Shown here: positions 26,052-34,254 of the stretch, piece by piece
How the letters are laid out: each line of letters starts with the position of its first letter
Numbering within the stretch: the stretch's first letter is position 1
Source: SG8-40 sp963792855
Lineage (GTDB): Bacteria > Pseudomonadota > Gammaproteobacteria > Burkholderiales > Eutrophovitaceae
Direction of reading: 5' to 3'
Length of the DNA stretch: 64,000 nt
Assembly (NCBI GenBank): GCA_963792855.1
Contig: CAWBXZ010000007.1
Location: 1-64,000, forward strand
The notes under the pieces: generated by a model
Databases searched by the model: none
Told to the model about the DNA's origin: nothing
The model's input: the letters and a program-made list of their open reading frames with translations, nothing else
Translations under genes and position numbers: made by a program

Positions 26052-27282
26052 CGTGTTCTTCGGATGGAAGCAGCAAGTCACCTCCACTGCTTTCGTGCCG
26101 CGACACCAAACGTGCATCGGCATGGCTGGACAGAAACCGCTTTACCTGATCCTGATTCTCTTCCCGAAAGACCGAACAGGTAACATAGAGCAATTTACCA
26201 CCGCGCGCGACGACCTGCCACAGCGCGTCCAGCAAACGGCTTTGCTGGCGTGCAAATCCCGCCACATCGTCCTCGCGCCGCAACCATTTCACGTCCGGGT
26301 GGCGGCGCACGACGCCGGATGCGCTACACGGCGCGTCGAGTAATACGCGATCAACAGGGCGGCCATCCCACCAGCTCTCCAGTTGCGCCGCATCGGCACA
26401 CTGCAGCCTTGCCTGGAGACCAAGTCGCCGCAGATTGTCGCTCACCCGTGCAAGTCTTTCCGCATCGCGATCCAGGGCAGTCAGGCGAACATCGGCCAGC
26501 TCGAGAATATGTCCGGTTTTGCCTCCCGGCGCGGCGCATGCGTCGATCACGGTCTGGCCCGATTGCAAATCGAGCAAATGTGCCGACTTTTGCGCGCCCG
26601 AGTCCTGTACCGACACCAGTCCTTCTTCAAAACCGGGCAGACGGTCCACCGCGACCGGCACTTGAAGGAGAATCGCTGATGAATCTATCGGTTTCGCAAC
26701 AATCTGCTGCCGTTCCAGCATCGCCAGATACTCCCCGGGCTCAATACGGCGTCGGTTTACACGCAGCGTCATTGGCGGGTGCAGGTTTCCCAACTCGAGA
26801 ACATGATCCGCCTGCGAACCCAGTTGCGACCGCAATTTCTCTATCCACCAGCGCGGATATGACAGCCGGGCGACGTCGTCGCGCCGCGCCGCATGCAACA
26901 GTTCCTCTCTCCGGCGCAGGTACTGCCGCAGTACCGCGTTGGCAAATGGCTTAAGGGCCGGGCCGGCAACCGAACTGATGCTTTTGACCGCATGATCGAC
27001 GACCGCGTAATGCGGGGCCTTGCCGTATTCGAGCTGGTAGAGTGCAACCAGCAACAATGGAATGACACCCGGGTCTTTCGGTTTACGCGTGACCAGCTCA
27101 TCGAGCATGTAACGCAACAGGCCAAGATAGCGTAGCGTGCCGTAGCTGTACGCCCGTATTGCAGCGCGCTCCTGGTCCGTCAGGTCAGGTGCGCGCAGTT
27201 GCGTACCCAAAGCACTGGTCAGATTGTGTCCAGAAAGTACCGAACGAACCGTCTTTGCTGCCGCCTGCTGGATTTTTTGCAC
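26017..27282 (-). CDS. rsmB: 16S rRNA (cytosine-967-C5)-methyltransferase
   Basis: A 421-residue SAM-dependent RNA methyltransferase. An N-terminal NusB-like RNA-binding domain (about 1-140) is followed by the Rossmann methyltransferase domain, with the SAM site DACAAPGGKTGHILE and the two catalytic cysteines in DAPCSASG and YVTCSVFREEN. It makes m5C967 in the small-subunit rRNA. It lies eight bases after fmt in the def-fmt-rsmB order common in proteobacteria and overlaps the next gene. Confidence 0.95.
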   Translation of the reverse strand: MQKIQQAAAKTVRSVLSGHNLTSALGTQLRAPDLTDQERAAIRAYSYGTLRYLGLLRYMLDELVTRKPKDPGVIPLLLVALYQLEYGKAPHYAVVDHAVKSISSVAGPALKPFANAVLRQYLRRREELLHAARRDDVARLSYPRWWIEKLRSQLGSQADHVLELGNLHPPMTLRVNRRRIEPGEYLAMLERQQIVAKPIDSSAILLQVPVAVDRLPGFEEGLVSVQDSGAQKSAHLLDLQSGQTVIDACAAPGGKTGHILELADVRLTALDRDAERLARVSDNLRRLGLQARLQCADAAQLESWWDGRPVDRVLLDAPCSASGVVRRHPDVKWLRREDDVAGFARQQSRLLDALWQVVARGGKLLYVTCSVFREENQDQVKRFLSSHADARLVSRHESSGGDLLLPSEEHDGFFHALFEKS

Positions 27283-27290
27283 GCGCCTGG

Positions 27291-28220
27291 CTAGTCAGCG
27301 AAGCGCTGACCTGGCGCGATGGGAAATCCCCGCAAGAATTCTGCCGCGGGTAGTCGCCTGCCGCTTGATCTTTGTAATTCCGTCAGCCGCAGCGCACCGT
27401 CGCCGCAGTTCACGACAATGCCAGCCTCCGATACAGCATGCACTGTCCCGGGCTGACCGGAGGAAATCCCGGCGAGCTCTGCCCTCCATACCTTGACCAC
27501 TTGTTGATCAAACTCCGAAAACGCGCCAGGGAATGGATTGAACGCGCGTACCGCCCGTTCGATTTCGACAGCCGGCCTTGACCAGTCAATCCGCGCCTGC
27601 TCGCGTGTGATCTTGTGGGCATAGGTCGCACCCTCCGCAGGCTGCGCATGCGCTTGCAGCCTGCCCGCGGCAATGTCCGACAATGCAGCAACGATGGCAT
27701 GCGCGCCGAGCGTCGCGAGCTTGTCGTGCAGCGTGCCTGCGGTTTCACTCGCGTCTACAGGTATGGACTCCGTCATGTAAACGGGCCCGGTATCAAGTCC
27801 TTCATCCATGCGCATGATGCTGATGCCCGTTTCACGGTCGCCTGCGAGCAGCGCATGCTGTATCGGTGCCGCACCGCGCCAGCGCGGCAGCAGCGACGCA
27901 TGAATATTGATGCAACCGTCGGGAAATGCCGCAATCACATTGGCCGGAAGGATAAGCCCGTATGCGGCAACCACCATGGCATCGGCACCAACTGCCGCAA
28001 TGCGACCGACGACGTCCTCGTCGCGCAGCGTCGCGGGCTGGAATACTTCCATCCCGTGCGACAACGCAAGTTGCTTTACTTCACTGGGTACGTGTTTCAT
28101 GCCGCGGCCCGCCGCGGCGTCAGGTCGCGTCAGGACCATAGCGATCTCATGCTCACTTCGGACAAGCGCTTCGAGAGCGGCGGCTGCGAAAGCCGGTGTT
28201 CCGGCAAATACCAAGCGCAT
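27291..28220 (-). CDS. fmt: Methionyl-tRNA formyltransferase
   Basis: A 309-residue enzyme that formylates initiator Met-tRNA using 10-formyltetrahydrofolate. The N-terminal catalytic domain has VFAGTPAFAA at the start and INIHASLLPRWRGAAPIQ with the catalytic asparagine and histidine; the aspartate lies in MDEGLDTGP. The C-terminal tRNA-binding domain (about 205-309) is complete. It lies 22 bases after def, which removes the formyl group after translation, and eight bases before rsmB. Confidence 0.96.
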   Translation of the reverse strand: MRLVFAGTPAFAAAALEALVRSEHEIAMVLTRPDAAAGRGMKHVPSEVKQLALSHGMEVFQPATLRDEDVVGRIAAVGADAMVVAAYGLILPANVIAAFPDGCINIHASLLPRWRGAAPIQHALLAGDRETGISIMRMDEGLDTGPVYMTESIPVDASETAGTLHDKLATLGAHAIVAALSDIAAGRLQAHAQPAEGATYAHKITREQARIDWSRPAVEIERAVRAFNPFPGAFSEFDQQVVKVWRAELAGISSGQPGTVHAVSEAGIVVNCGDGALRLTELQRSSGRRLPAAEFLRGFPIAPGQRFAD

Positions 28221-28242
28221 TTGTTCGGCCAGATGCTGTAGT

Positions 28243-28746
28243 TCAGATCGCCAGCCGCTCGGCTTTACGCAGCTTCTTCACAATCCGCTGCTGCTTGAGG
28301 GGCGAGAGATACTCCACGAATACCTTACCTTTGAGGTGGTCCATTTCATGCTGCACACAGACCGCTAGCAGGCCTTCGGCATCAAATTCAAAGGTCTTTC
28401 CGTCCAGATCAAGCGCTCTGACGCGAATTTTCTCGGCGCGGGACACCTTTTCGTAGATGCCAGGCACGCTCAGGCAGCCTTCTTCGCATGCGACCTGGCC
28501 GGACGATTCGATGACTTGGGGATTGATGAGCACCAACAACTGGTCTTTTGTCTCAGAAATATCGAGGACTATCAGCTGCTTATGAACATCAACCTGTGTC
28601 GCCGCCAATCCAATACCAGGCGCCGCGTACATGGTCTCGGCCATGTTCCTGGCCAGCGAACGGATGTCGTGATCGACCGCCTGCACTGTCTCGGCGACAG
28701 TATACAAGCGCGGATCGGGGTACTTGAGTATAGGAAGCAATGCCAT
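28243..28746 (-). CDS. def: Peptide deformylase
   Basis: A 167-residue metallo-enzyme that removes the N-formyl group from new proteins. The three family motifs are present: GIGLAATQ (about 45-52), EGCLSVPG with the metal cysteine (about 89-96), and QHEMDH with two metal histidines (about 132-137). It is the first gene of the minus-strand operon leading to ntrX and is divergent from the LysM gene across a short AT-rich region. Confidence 0.96.
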   Translation of the reverse strand: MALLPILKYPDPRLYTVAETVQAVDHDIRSLARNMAETMYAAPGIGLAATQVDVHKQLIVLDISETKDQLLVLINPQVIESSGQVACEEGCLSVPGIYEKVSRAEKIRVRALDLDGKTFEFDAEGLLAVCVQHEMDHLKGKVFVEYLSPLKQQRIVKKLRKAERLAI

Positions 28747-28752
28747 AAATGC

Positions 28753-28790
28753 TTGCTAATTTAATAGACTAGATGCAGAATTTAAACCAA
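28753..28790. promoter_or_regulatory. Candidate overlapping divergent promoters for def and the LysM gene
   Basis: In the AT-rich gap between the two divergent genes, the minus strand has TTGGTT (28785-28790) and TATTAA (28761-28766) with an 18-base spacer, facing def. The plus strand has TTGCTA (28753-28758) and CAGAAT (28776-28781) with a 17-base spacer, facing the LysM gene. Each box matches consensus only partly. Confidence 0.35.
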
Positions 28791-28869
28791 AGTATCTGAT
28801 ACGATGAGGCTATCACCATCCGGCAAAAGCCGCTTGGGCCGACAACGCCGAAGCACGAGGACCTTTCAA

Positions 28870-29949
28870 ATGGGCAAGGCAATTATATATATGGTGTTAT
28901 CCGCAATCGCCGTGTTTGCGGGCCCCAGCCTGGTAGCAGCGCAGGACGGCAAGGCAACTGCGCCGATTGCCCTGAGTGAAAACCCGCCATCCCGATACGT
29001 TGTGGTGAAGGGCGATACGCTGTGGGATATCTCGGCCCGTTTTCTGCGCGATCCCTGGCGCTGGCCCGATATATGGGGTTTGAACCGGGACGAAATCAAG
29101 AACCCGCACTGGATTTATCCCGGCGACGTGATTGTTCTCGATTTTTCCGGCCTTACGCCGCGACTGCGTTTCGAAAGCGATAGCGGCTGGACTCTGGTGC
29201 AGCAACGCCTGAGCCCGCAAATGCGCACCTCTTCACTGGACAGTGCGGCGATACCGTCGATTTCCCCCGCCCTGGTCAAGTCATTCCTCGCCAACACGCT
29301 GATCGCCGACGAGAAACAACTGGAAGCGGCGCCGAAAATCGTCTCCGGTCAGGAAGGACGCATCATTCTTGGCCCCGGCGATACGGCATACGCAAGCGGC
29401 ATCAAGAACGCCAGCACCAAACGCTATTACGCGGTCAGGCCAGGGCGCACGTTCATCGACCCTGATACCGACGAAGTGCTTGGAAACGAAGCAGTGTATC
29501 TCGGCGATGTGAGAATCAAGGAAGTCGCCGACATTTCAACCGTCAAGATCAGTCGCGCGGAGCGCGAAATCAATCCGGGTGACCGGTTGCTGACGGTGAG
29601 CAACAACGACGAAATACCATATATGCCGCGGCCGCCAAGTCGCAAGATTGTCGGCAAGATCATAGCGGCCGCCAACGAGGGTGTTACCGAAATCGGCCCG
29701 CTTACCGTCGTTGTCCTGAACCGTGGGCGCCGCGATGGCGTCGAGATCGGTAACGTGCTGGAGGTGTCACGCACGGGCGACACGATTCGGCCAGCCGGAT
29801 CGACAGATCCGGGCGAGCGCGTAACGCTACCCGACGAACGCTACGGCGTTGTGTTCGTTTTCAAGGTTTATGAGCGCATGTCTTACGCGCTGGTGATGAA
29901 CACGACACGATCGGTAAAAGTTAACGACGCCGTTCTGACACCATCCTGA
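28870..29949 (+). CDS. Exported LysM peptidoglycan-binding domain protein
   Basis: A 359-residue protein with an N-terminal signal peptide (hydrophobic core near 4-20, AAQ near the cleavage site) and one LysM domain (about 40-95; VVVKGDTLWDISARFL through YPGDVIVL) that binds cell-wall glycan. The remaining 250 residues form a conserved C-terminal region found with this LysM in betaproteobacteria; no catalytic motif was recognised. The ATG at 28870 follows GAGGA and begins the signal peptide; an ATG 22 codons upstream would not. It is first in a plus-strand set and is followed directly by dprA with no gap. Confidence 0.88.
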   Translation: MGKAIIYMVLSAIAVFAGPSLVAAQDGKATAPIALSENPPSRYVVVKGDTLWDISARFLRDPWRWPDIWGLNRDEIKNPHWIYPGDVIVLDFSGLTPRLRFESDSGWTLVQQRLSPQMRTSSLDSAAIPSISPALVKSFLANTLIADEKQLEAAPKIVSGQEGRIILGPGDTAYASGIKNASTKRYYAVRPGRTFIDPDTDEVLGNEAVYLGDVRIKEVADISTVKISRAEREINPGDRLLTVSNNDEIPYMPRPPSRKIVGKIIAAANEGVTEIGPLTVVVLNRGRRDGVEIGNVLEVSRTGDTIRPAGSTDPGERVTLPDERYGVVFVFKVYERMSYALVMNTTRSVKVNDAVLTPS

Positions 29950-31029
29950 ATGCGCGGCGCGGAGCTCGAGGCCTGGCTAAGGCTTGGGCTCGTCTCGCGC
30001 CTGGGCCCGGTTGGATTCCGAAAAATACTGAGCAGCTTCGGCAATCCTGAAGCTGCGCTCGGTGCGAGCCAGGCAGCAGTCGAAAGAATTGTTGGACCTG
30101 AACTGGCCGCTGCCATTGCAGCCGGGCCAGATAGGGAATTGCTCGCCCGAACGCTTGATTGGGCTGCCAACGAGCGCAATCGTGTTCTTACGCTCGCCGA
30201 CGACGATTATCCTGGCGCGCTGCTCGAAATCTCCGATCCACCGCCACTGCTCTATCTCAAGGGGCAGAGCAGGTTACTGCAACATAACGCGCTGGCGATT
30301 GTCGGCAGTCGAAACGCGACGCCTCAGGGAATCGCGAACGCGCGCGCATTTGGCCAGGAACTGTCCGACAGCGGATACACCATCGTCAGTGGTCTTGCGC
30401 TCGGTGTCGATGCAGCAGCCCACCAGGGTGGGCTGCTTGGGGCGAGTTCATCAATTGCAGTAATCGCGACCGGTCTGGACAGCGTTTACCCTGCACGCAA
30501 CCGCGATCTTGCACACGAGCTTTCACAACACGGTTTACTGGTCTCCGAATTTTCTCTCGGCACCAAACCGCTCGCGGGAAATTTCCCGCGGCGCAACCGG
30601 CTGATAAGCGGAATATCGAAAGGCGTGCTGATTGTGGAGGCCGCATTAAAGAGTGGTTCGCTCATTACTGCGCGTTACGCACTGGAACAGGGGCGAGAGG
30701 TGTTCGCCATACCCGGGTCGGTCCATTCACCGTTGTCCAGGGGTTGTCACGCGCTGATAAAGCAAGGCGCAAAGCTTGTCGAAACATCCGCCGACATTCT
30801 CGAGGAGTTCGGGCGCCAGTCAGCCCCAGACTCCAGCGCCAGGCAACGCGCGACAACAACGACACACCCGCTTTTACTGGAAGCCATCGGATTCGACCCC
30901 GTCGATCTCGACACACTGTGTGCACGCAGTGGCTTGACTGCCGAGAAAGCTTCGGCGATGCTCTTGGAACTGGAGCTCGAAGGCGCGGTCGTAAAATTGC
31001 CGGGTGGGAAGTACCAGCAGATCCGCTAG
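29950..31029 (+). CDS. dprA: DNA processing protein DprA
   Basis: A 359-residue protein that binds incoming single-stranded DNA and loads RecA during natural transformation. The Rossmann-like core (about 75-290) has AIVGSRNATPQG, VSGLALGVDAAAH, ATGLDSVYPARN and the SEFSLGTKP/FPRRNRLISG segment. A C-terminal winged-helix (about 300-359) ends the protein. The ATG follows the LysM-gene stop immediately. Presence of dprA is common and does not by itself show competence. Confidence 0.95.
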   Translation: MRGAELEAWLRLGLVSRLGPVGFRKILSSFGNPEAALGASQAAVERIVGPELAAAIAAGPDRELLARTLDWAANERNRVLTLADDDYPGALLEISDPPPLLYLKGQSRLLQHNALAIVGSRNATPQGIANARAFGQELSDSGYTIVSGLALGVDAAAHQGGLLGASSSIAVIATGLDSVYPARNRDLAHELSQHGLLVSEFSLGTKPLAGNFPRRNRLISGISKGVLIVEAALKSGSLITARYALEQGREVFAIPGSVHSPLSRGCHALIKQGAKLVETSADILEEFGRQSAPDSSARQRATTTTHPLLLEAIGFDPVDLDTLCARSGLTAEKASAMLLELELEGAVVKLPGGKYQQIR

Positions 31030-31063
31030 CAGTAGTGGAATCATCAACCAGCTTTGGGGACAC

Positions 31064-31519
31064 ATGTTCGACATACTTGTTTATCTAGTCGAAAACTATT
31101 TTCACAATGGGCAACTCCCTGATGCCGAAACGATAACCAAACGCCTGTCGGCTGCCGGCTTTGAAGATGATGATATTTCCGAAGCGCTGACCTGGCTGAG
31201 CGGATTTGGCCAACCCGAAGAGACCGAGGAAAACACGGCCTTTACCCAAAGCCACGGTTTTCGCGTTTATGCCGACGAAGAACTGACGAATCTGACCGTC
31301 GAGGCACGTGGCTTCATCATTTTTCTGCAGGATTCAGACATTATCTCCGCGCCACAGCGCGAGTTGATCATCGAACGTGTCCTGGCATTACCTGAAACTT
31401 CGGTAGACCTGGAGAGAATAAAACTGATTGTGCTGATGGTGTTATGGAACCAGCAGCAGTCAGTCGACAGCCTCGTGCTCGAACTGCTGGCCAGCCGCGA
31501 CTACAGCAGTCCTCAGTAA
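31064..31519 (+). CDS. smg: Smg family protein (DUF494)
   Basis: A 151-residue acidic protein of the Smg/DUF494 family, typical of the dprA-smg-topA order in beta- and gammaproteobacteria. The N-terminus MFDILVYLVENYF is diagnostic. There is no catalytic motif or signal peptide, and the molecular function is unknown. The ATG at 31064 was chosen because the conserved family sequence begins there; an earlier in-frame ATG falls inside dprA. Confidence 0.92.
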   Translation: MFDILVYLVENYFHNGQLPDAETITKRLSAAGFEDDDISEALTWLSGFGQPEETEENTAFTQSHGFRVYADEELTNLTVEARGFIIFLQDSDIISAPQRELIIERVLALPETSVDLERIKLIVLMVLWNQQQSVDSLVLELLASRDYSSPQ

Positions 31520-31606
31520 AAAAAGCCCCTGCGGACCACCATTTGCTTGCTCCAGAGCTGGCATCTTCTTATTATCTCGCCCTCATTTTCCCGAATCGCC
31601 GCGTGA

Positions 31607-34243
31607 ATGTCGCAAAACCTGCTGATCGTTGAGTCGCCTTCGAAGGCGAAAACCCTGAAAAAGTACCTGGGCAAGGGCTTCGATATCCTTGCCTCGTATG
31701 GTCACGTTCGCGACCTCGAAGCGAAGGAAGGGGCTGTTGATCCCGAGAGGGATTTCAACATGCGCTACGCGCTGGTCGAACGCAACAAGAAGCATGTAGA
31801 CAGCATCGTAAAGGCGGTCGCAAAAGCCAAGGACATTTATCTCGCGACCGACCCGGACCGCGAGGGCGAGGCAATCGCCTGGCATCTGTCGGAGATCCTG
31901 AAAGACAGGAAGCTGCTGAAGAACCGCAAACTGCATCGCGTCGTTTTCTACGAAATCACCGAATCGGCGGTAAAGGAAGCGGTAGCGCACCCACGCAAGA
32001 TTTCTATGCCATTGGTGAACGCACAGCAGGCCCGACGCGCGCTGGATCACCTCGTTGGCTTCAATCTGTCGCCTATATTGTGGAAGAAAATCGGCCGCAG
32101 CCTGTCTGCCGGCCGTGTTCAAAGTCCGGCGTTGCGGTTGATCGTCGAGCGCGAGCAGGAAATAGAGAATTTCAACAGCCGCGAGTACTGGACGATCCAC
32201 CTCGATTCGCAGAAGAACCGCCAGGCTTTCTCGGCGAGACTGTTCCAGCACAAAGGCAAGAAGGTTGAGCAGTTCACCTTCGACAGCGAAGCCGCCCAGA
32301 AAAAAGCGATCGAACAGATCGAAAAAGCGGCAAAGGGTTCAGTCAAGGTTACGCGCGTCGAACGGAAACCGCGATCACGACAGGCTGCAGCGCCCTTCAT
32401 TACCTCGACGTTGCAGCAAGAGGCTGTGCGCAAATTGGGAATGACTTCCCGAACGACCATGAGCACCGCGCAGCAACTATATGAAGGTGTCGACATTGGC
32501 GGTTCCACAGTTGGCCTGATTACCTACATGCGAACCGATTCGGTCGCACTCGCAAAGGAAGCTGTGCAGGAAATCCGCGACTACATCGGCAAGAACTTCG
32601 ACGCGGAGTATCTTCCCAAGAGCGCAGTGACCTACCGCAATCGCTCCAAGAATGCGCAAGAAGCGCACGAAGCGATCAGGCCGACATCGATTGCGCGCAC
32701 GCCGGCATCAGTCAAGAAGTACCTGCGCCCTGACCAGGCAGCGCTGTATGAAATGATCTGGAAGCGAACACTGGCCTGCCAGATGGCACCGGCGCGCTTT
32801 GACACAACCAGTGTCGATCTGGAAGCCGGAAATTCGGACACGGTATTCCGGGCCAGCGGACAAGTGCTGGTGTTCCCCGGTTTCATCGCCGTCTATACCG
32901 AAGGTGCAGACGATACGGAGCAGGAGGAGGACGCGAAGCTGCCGAGCCTGGAGGTCGACGACACCCTCCCGGTTAAGAAACTCTATGGCGAACAGCATTT
33001 TACCCAGCCGCCACCACGTTATACCGAAGCAAGCCTGGTCAAGACCCTGGAGGAGTTCGGTATCGGGCGGCCTTCAACGTACGCCAACATCATTTCGACC
33101 TTGCAGGATCGCGGTTACGCGATCCTCGAGAAGAAGCGTTTCCTGCCGACCGATGTCGGACGGTTGGTAAACGGTTTTCTTACCTCGCACTTCAATCATT
33201 ATCTCGATTACGGATTCACCGCGAACCTGGAAGCCGAACTGGACGAGATATCGAACGGTGCCCTCGACTGGGTATCGGTGATGGAAGAGTTCTGGACCAC
33301 TTTCGCCGGTGATCTGCGTAACAAGGAAGCCGTCAGCCGGGGCATCCCGCTGCCCGAGGGCAAGACACCGGTTCGAAGCTGGGAGGCTTACTCACGCGGA
33401 TTCATGGATCCTGCCTGGCAGGAACACAAGCGACCCGAGCTCTGTCCAAAGTGCAAGAGTGTTGTTCTCTTGCAAAACAGCAGTCGCGGCCTGTTTGTCG
33501 GCTGCAGTGCGTATCCGGACTGCGATTTCACGGAACCGTTCGGCTCCGGCCCGGTGCGCAAAGAGCCGTTGGCAATCGGCCCGCACAAGGAAACCGGCAA
33601 AACGATTTATCTTCTCAGCGGACCTTATGGACCTTACGTGCAGATTGGTGAGACGCCGCCACAGGGAACAAAGGAAAAGCCAAAACGCGCTGCGTGGCCC
33701 AAGGGTGTTGCACTACCGTCCGAAGCGACTCCGGAAGCCTTGCAGATTGCGCTGAAGGCGCTGTCGCTGCCGCGGGCACTGGGCAATCATCCTGAAACCG
33801 GAAAACCGGTCGAGGTGAACATCGGCCGGTTTGGTCCCTACATCAAGCATGATGGCGGGTTCAAATCGATACCAAAAACCGACAGTGTTTACGATATCGA
33901 AATGGACCGCGCGGTAGAGCTGCTCGCACAGGCCAAGACCCGTGGCGGTGGCGGGCGCAAGATCGGCGCGCATCCGGATGACGAAAAAGCCATCACCGTC
34001 AATTCTGGCCGATATGGTCCCTATCTGAAATACGGTTCGATTAACGTGACCATTCCGGAATCGATCGATCCGGAAAAGATCACTCTGGAAGAAGCGCTCG
34101 AACTGATAGCGGCAAAGAGCAGCAAAGGCAAGAAGCCGACGAAGTCCACCAAGGCAAAACCACGTAAAACGACTTCTGCCAGGAAAACTGCTACAACAAG
34201 AGCACCAGCCGCGAAAAAGAAAAGCCGCCGCAAATCGGGCTAG
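31607..34243 (+). CDS. topA: DNA topoisomerase I
   Basis: An 878-residue type IA topoisomerase that relaxes negative supercoils. The TOPRIM domain starts at LLIVESPSKAKTLKKYL with the DPDREGEAI acidic triad, and the active-site tyrosine is Y307 in GLITYMRTDS. One C4 zinc-finger segment (CPKCKSVV, then GCSAYPDC) follows near residue 610, then topoisomerase C-terminal repeats and a lysine/alanine-rich tail of about 40 residues. Having one classical zinc finger plus repeats is a common betaproteobacterial layout. It converges with gyrB, its functional opposite, with 11 bases between the stops. Confidence 0.97.
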   Translation: MSQNLLIVESPSKAKTLKKYLGKGFDILASYGHVRDLEAKEGAVDPERDFNMRYALVERNKKHVDSIVKAVAKAKDIYLATDPDREGEAIAWHLSEILKDRKLLKNRKLHRVVFYEITESAVKEAVAHPRKISMPLVNAQQARRALDHLVGFNLSPILWKKIGRSLSAGRVQSPALRLIVEREQEIENFNSREYWTIHLDSQKNRQAFSARLFQHKGKKVEQFTFDSEAAQKKAIEQIEKAAKGSVKVTRVERKPRSRQAAAPFITSTLQQEAVRKLGMTSRTTMSTAQQLYEGVDIGGSTVGLITYMRTDSVALAKEAVQEIRDYIGKNFDAEYLPKSAVTYRNRSKNAQEAHEAIRPTSIARTPASVKKYLRPDQAALYEMIWKRTLACQMAPARFDTTSVDLEAGNSDTVFRASGQVLVFPGFIAVYTEGADDTEQEEDAKLPSLEVDDTLPVKKLYGEQHFTQPPPRYTEASLVKTLEEFGIGRPSTYANIISTLQDRGYAILEKKRFLPTDVGRLVNGFLTSHFNHYLDYGFTANLEAELDEISNGALDWVSVMEEFWTTFAGDLRNKEAVSRGIPLPEGKTPVRSWEAYSRGFMDPAWQEHKRPELCPKCKSVVLLQNSSRGLFVGCSAYPDCDFTEPFGSGPVRKEPLAIGPHKETGKTIYLLSGPYGPYVQIGETPPQGTKEKPKRAAWPKGVALPSEATPEALQIALKALSLPRALGNHPETGKPVEVNIGRFGPYIKHDGGFKSIPKTDSVYDIEMDRAVELLAQAKTRGGGGRKIGAHPDDEKAITVNSGRYGPYLKYGSINVTIPESIDPEKITLEEALELIAAKSSKGKKPTKSTKAKPRKTTSARKTATTRAPAAKKKSRRKSG

Positions 34244-34254
34244 AAACTGTCTCG

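Noticed and set aside
31520..31606. Possible small RNA or terminator between smg and topA.
   Set aside because: An A-run and a few pairing bases are present, but there is no stable stem followed by a T-run on either strand.
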